This document shows positions 61,801 through 64,000 of a stretch of DNA of 64,000 nucleotides, piece after piece; within the stretch, counting starts at the first letter, position 1; every line of letters starts with the position of its first letter. Source of the DNA: Dasyornis broadbenti (taxonomy: Eukaryota; Chordata; Aves; Passeriformes; Dasyornithidae); NCBI GenBank assembly GCA_013397935.1, contig VZRN01002231.1, forward strand, positions 1,693,618 through 1,757,617. Reading direction: 5' to 3'. Below the pieces are notes generated by a model. The model did no database searches, was not told the DNA's origin, and saw nothing but the letters and a program-made list of their open reading frames with translations. Both the position numbers and the translations under genes were made by a program.

Positions 61801-64000
61801 AGTCTCTGATGATCACGTTTCACCCGTGCAGGAGGAAATCTGCCTCAAGAAAAGACACACAGTAAATTCAGATGGGTTGTGGGGCTGGGGCTTGTCTCCA
61901 CCTCTTCTTCAGCCTGGAAGAAAGTCAGGCCAGGTCAGGGTTGAAGCACATTTGATTCCTGCCCTGGGCTTTGTGAGTTCATTCACCACATTCCTGGAAT
62001 GAGAATGAATAACATAAATTCAGCATCTTCCTGCAGACAGCTTCCTCCCTTCCCTCCTGCAAGGGGACTCTCCACCTGGATCCAGTGCTCTGTGGGATGC
62101 TGGCAGCATCATAGGGAGCAGATTTACAGGTCCTGGCTGGAGGGTTTCAGCCAAGTCATGCTCGTTCAGAGATTTTCCATCTGAGCAGGAGCAAATTTGT
62201 TCCCCTTGCCTGCGCCTTGGCTGCCCCCAGGCAGGACACGCAGGAGGGGAGCATGTGGAGTGTGTGGATGAGGAGCCAAGCTGGGTGTGTGGTTTCCCTG
62301 CACCCAAGGAAGATGCCCATAGTGTCTGGTGGGAACTGGGGCCAAGTGCATCCTAGTGGGTGGGTGATGCTGACGGAGAAGGTGGTGCTGTGGGGACATT
62401 ACACTACTCATGAGGAGCTGGATTATGTGTGTCCAGCCCCTTCCCCACCCCAAGAGCTCACTGAGGATGATGTCCTGGAGGTGGTGTGCACGTGGGGCAC
62501 AGACACATGAAAGCTGGGCAGTCGCTGTGCATACTTTTCCTGCTGCTGTGCCAGCCCCCAGAGCCACATTGCACCATGGCCAGCCCGACCTCTGGCCACA
62601 GCATGTCCAGGGAGGGCCATGGGACTGGGAGGGCTTAATGACAAACTGCCCTGAGCTGAACTTTGCCACTGAAGTCTGTTTAAGCACAGCCTATTCCCTG
62701 GGACACCCTTCCTACCCCCACCCCTGGCCACTCTCTGCACAGCCTCCCCACTGCAGTTGCACCATGGCTCTGCCGTGGCTTTGAGTGCAGTGCTCAGGTC
62801 TCTCCAGCTTTCTTTCCTTTCCTGCCTGTTTTTGGTTAGAGCACCGCTTTCCAGGCACTGTGATCCCCCTGCAGAGAGGCATCACACCTGCTCCATGGAG
62901 GTTCACACCAGGTGTCTGCAGCCTGCTGGGATTCTCACTGGCCCTGGGCAGGCTGGCAGCTACAGCTCCTCGGGAAGGGGTCGCAGGGACAATGGGGACA
63001 TCCATTCCAGATGGCAAGGACAAGTCGGATCCCTAAACCTGTTTATTGAAGGCGTGACAGCCCTATCAGCTCTGCCTGATAATGGCAAGGTTTTGGATGC
63101 CTTTTAAAGGAGAGGAGCAACAAGTGGATGGTTGGAGCTGCAGATGACGGGCGCCGGGGCCGGGTGCTGACGTGCCGAGCCCCGGTCAGTGGCATGTGCT
63201 GCCTGACAAGACCCAGCTCCTGCCAGCCCTCGGCATGCTTGCCCTCTGCTCCTCCATCTTCCCGTCTCTTGCTAATCCTTCCTAAGCCCCTGTGCACCCC
63301 TTCCAGAGCTGTGCACTGATCCTGCAGCAGCAAGGCTGGGTACCTGGCATGTGTGGGCTGTCCTCTCTCTGTGCCACTGCCTCCCTGCCCCAGCCAGCCC
63401 CAGACTCCTTGTGTTGGGGGAAAGTTTTCCCCTGTTCCAGGCAGGGTGCTGTCCTGCTCACTCTCGCGTGCAGCCCCAGCTCAGGATGTAGGACAGCCAT
63501 ATCCAGGCTGGCAGGCACTGCACATCCAAGAGGGCTGTGGAGAATAAATGAAATAAATAAAGTGTTTTGCCACATTTTGTGAAAGGCTCTTTCTGTTGCA
63601 TCCCATCACAGGGAACTACTCCCAGTCCCTGAAGGGAAGCCCATCCACTTTTCCCGTGAAACTCCTGCCTAATGCAAGGACCTGAGGCAAAACTGGGTAT
63701 AGCTGGGGTGGCCCATGGGCAATGGCTGCTACTTGTCACAGGCAGCAGCCATTTGTAACCACCAGCTCCTGGCTGTGGGCTGTGTCTGGGGCTGCAGGAG
63801 CTTCAGGGGTGAAAAGAAGAGAAAGCTGCAGTGTGTCACCCTGGAGTGACCCTGTCATGGGGGACAGAGGGCCCTGGGCGTGTGGGTACACATGGTGCAC
63901 CAGCCAAGGCTCTATGGGCCATGTATGGATCACTGATCCCTAGGTACACCAAGCCTGCAGCAGAGTTTCCTGTAACCTTTTAAATTTCCTTCCCCCTCCC
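58877..64000. other. 3' flank, intergenic, no gene identified
   Basis: The sequence grows more GC-rich, most clearly after about 61000, than the MTA1 introns. Open frames up to 173 codons occur on both strands (such as 62166-62687 on - and 59446-59949 on -), but none shows a known domain or a convincing exon structure. In human the next gene is CRIP2 on the same strand. No LIM-domain (CPKC..., GPKGVN) coding is visible here. AATAAA-type signals lie at 60319-60324 (+), 63042-63047 (-) and 63543-63561 (+). Confidence 0.6.
63543..63561 (+). terminator. Cluster of three AATAAA signals, orphan
   Basis: AATAAA occurs at 63543-63548, 63552-63557 and 63556-63561, followed by AGTGTTTTGCC and a T/G-rich stretch. 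It looks like a true poly(A) site, but no + strand coding exon precedes it closely. It could be a distal MTA1 poly(A) site, the end of an unrecognised transcript, or chance. Confidence 0.35.

Noticed and set aside
62166..62687. 173-codon open frame on - in the 3' flank
   Set aside because: GC-rich sequence lengthens chance ORFs. The translation has no recognisable domain and overlapping frames on both strands are equally open.
61000..64000. CRIP2 (the human downstream neighbour) in the GC-richer end
   Set aside because: No CPKC, GKDWH or GPKGVN LIM-domain coding found on either strand. The gene probably lies beyond the window.

Overview
This window is vertebrate nuclear DNA, most likely from a bird (at least a sauropsid). 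It holds a single recognisable gene on the + strand, MTA1 (metastasis-associated protein 1), a core subunit of the NuRD chromatin-remodelling and deacetylase complex. The assignment rests on 18 coding exons. Each has canonical AG/GT borders and matching phase, and together they give a continuous 662-residue reading frame that follows vertebrate MTA1 almost residue for residue to the C-terminal stop. The organism call is an inference: there are no Alu, L1 or B1/B2-type repeats, interspersed repeats are very sparse, and the only repeat-like remnants look like old amniote SINEs.

Layout: positions 1-206 are the end of an upstream intron; the start codon and about the first 32 codons lie outside the window. 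Coding exons follow from 207 to 57316: BAH domain (207-13154), ELM2 (13037-18560), SANT (18372-26433), GATA-type zinc finger (32762-33858), then the basic C-terminal half with RBBP4/7-binding segments (35507-57316). The 3' UTR runs to a poly(A) signal at 58850-58855. From about 58880 to 64000 the sequence becomes more GC-rich and no gene could be identified with confidence. In human the next gene downstream is CRIP2; I searched by eye for its LIM-domain exons and did not find them.

Most interesting: (1) The internal acceptor that makes the short isoform MTA1s is preserved. An AG at 33752-33753 removes exactly 47 nt of the zinc-finger exon and opens an alternative frame of exactly 33 residues, ending at TAA 33852-33854. 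The nuclear-receptor box of that tail reads LCILL instead of the human LRILL. (2) A 12-nt candidate microexon (44901-44912) with excellent splice sites sits alone in the largest intron and would add four residues in frame beside a basic NLS-like motif. (3) The 17-residue insert found in full-length human MTA1 after the BAH-domain HA residues was not found; splicing 300 directly to 7779 keeps the frame. (4) Both proline-rich SH3-ligand motifs of human MTA1 are altered here.
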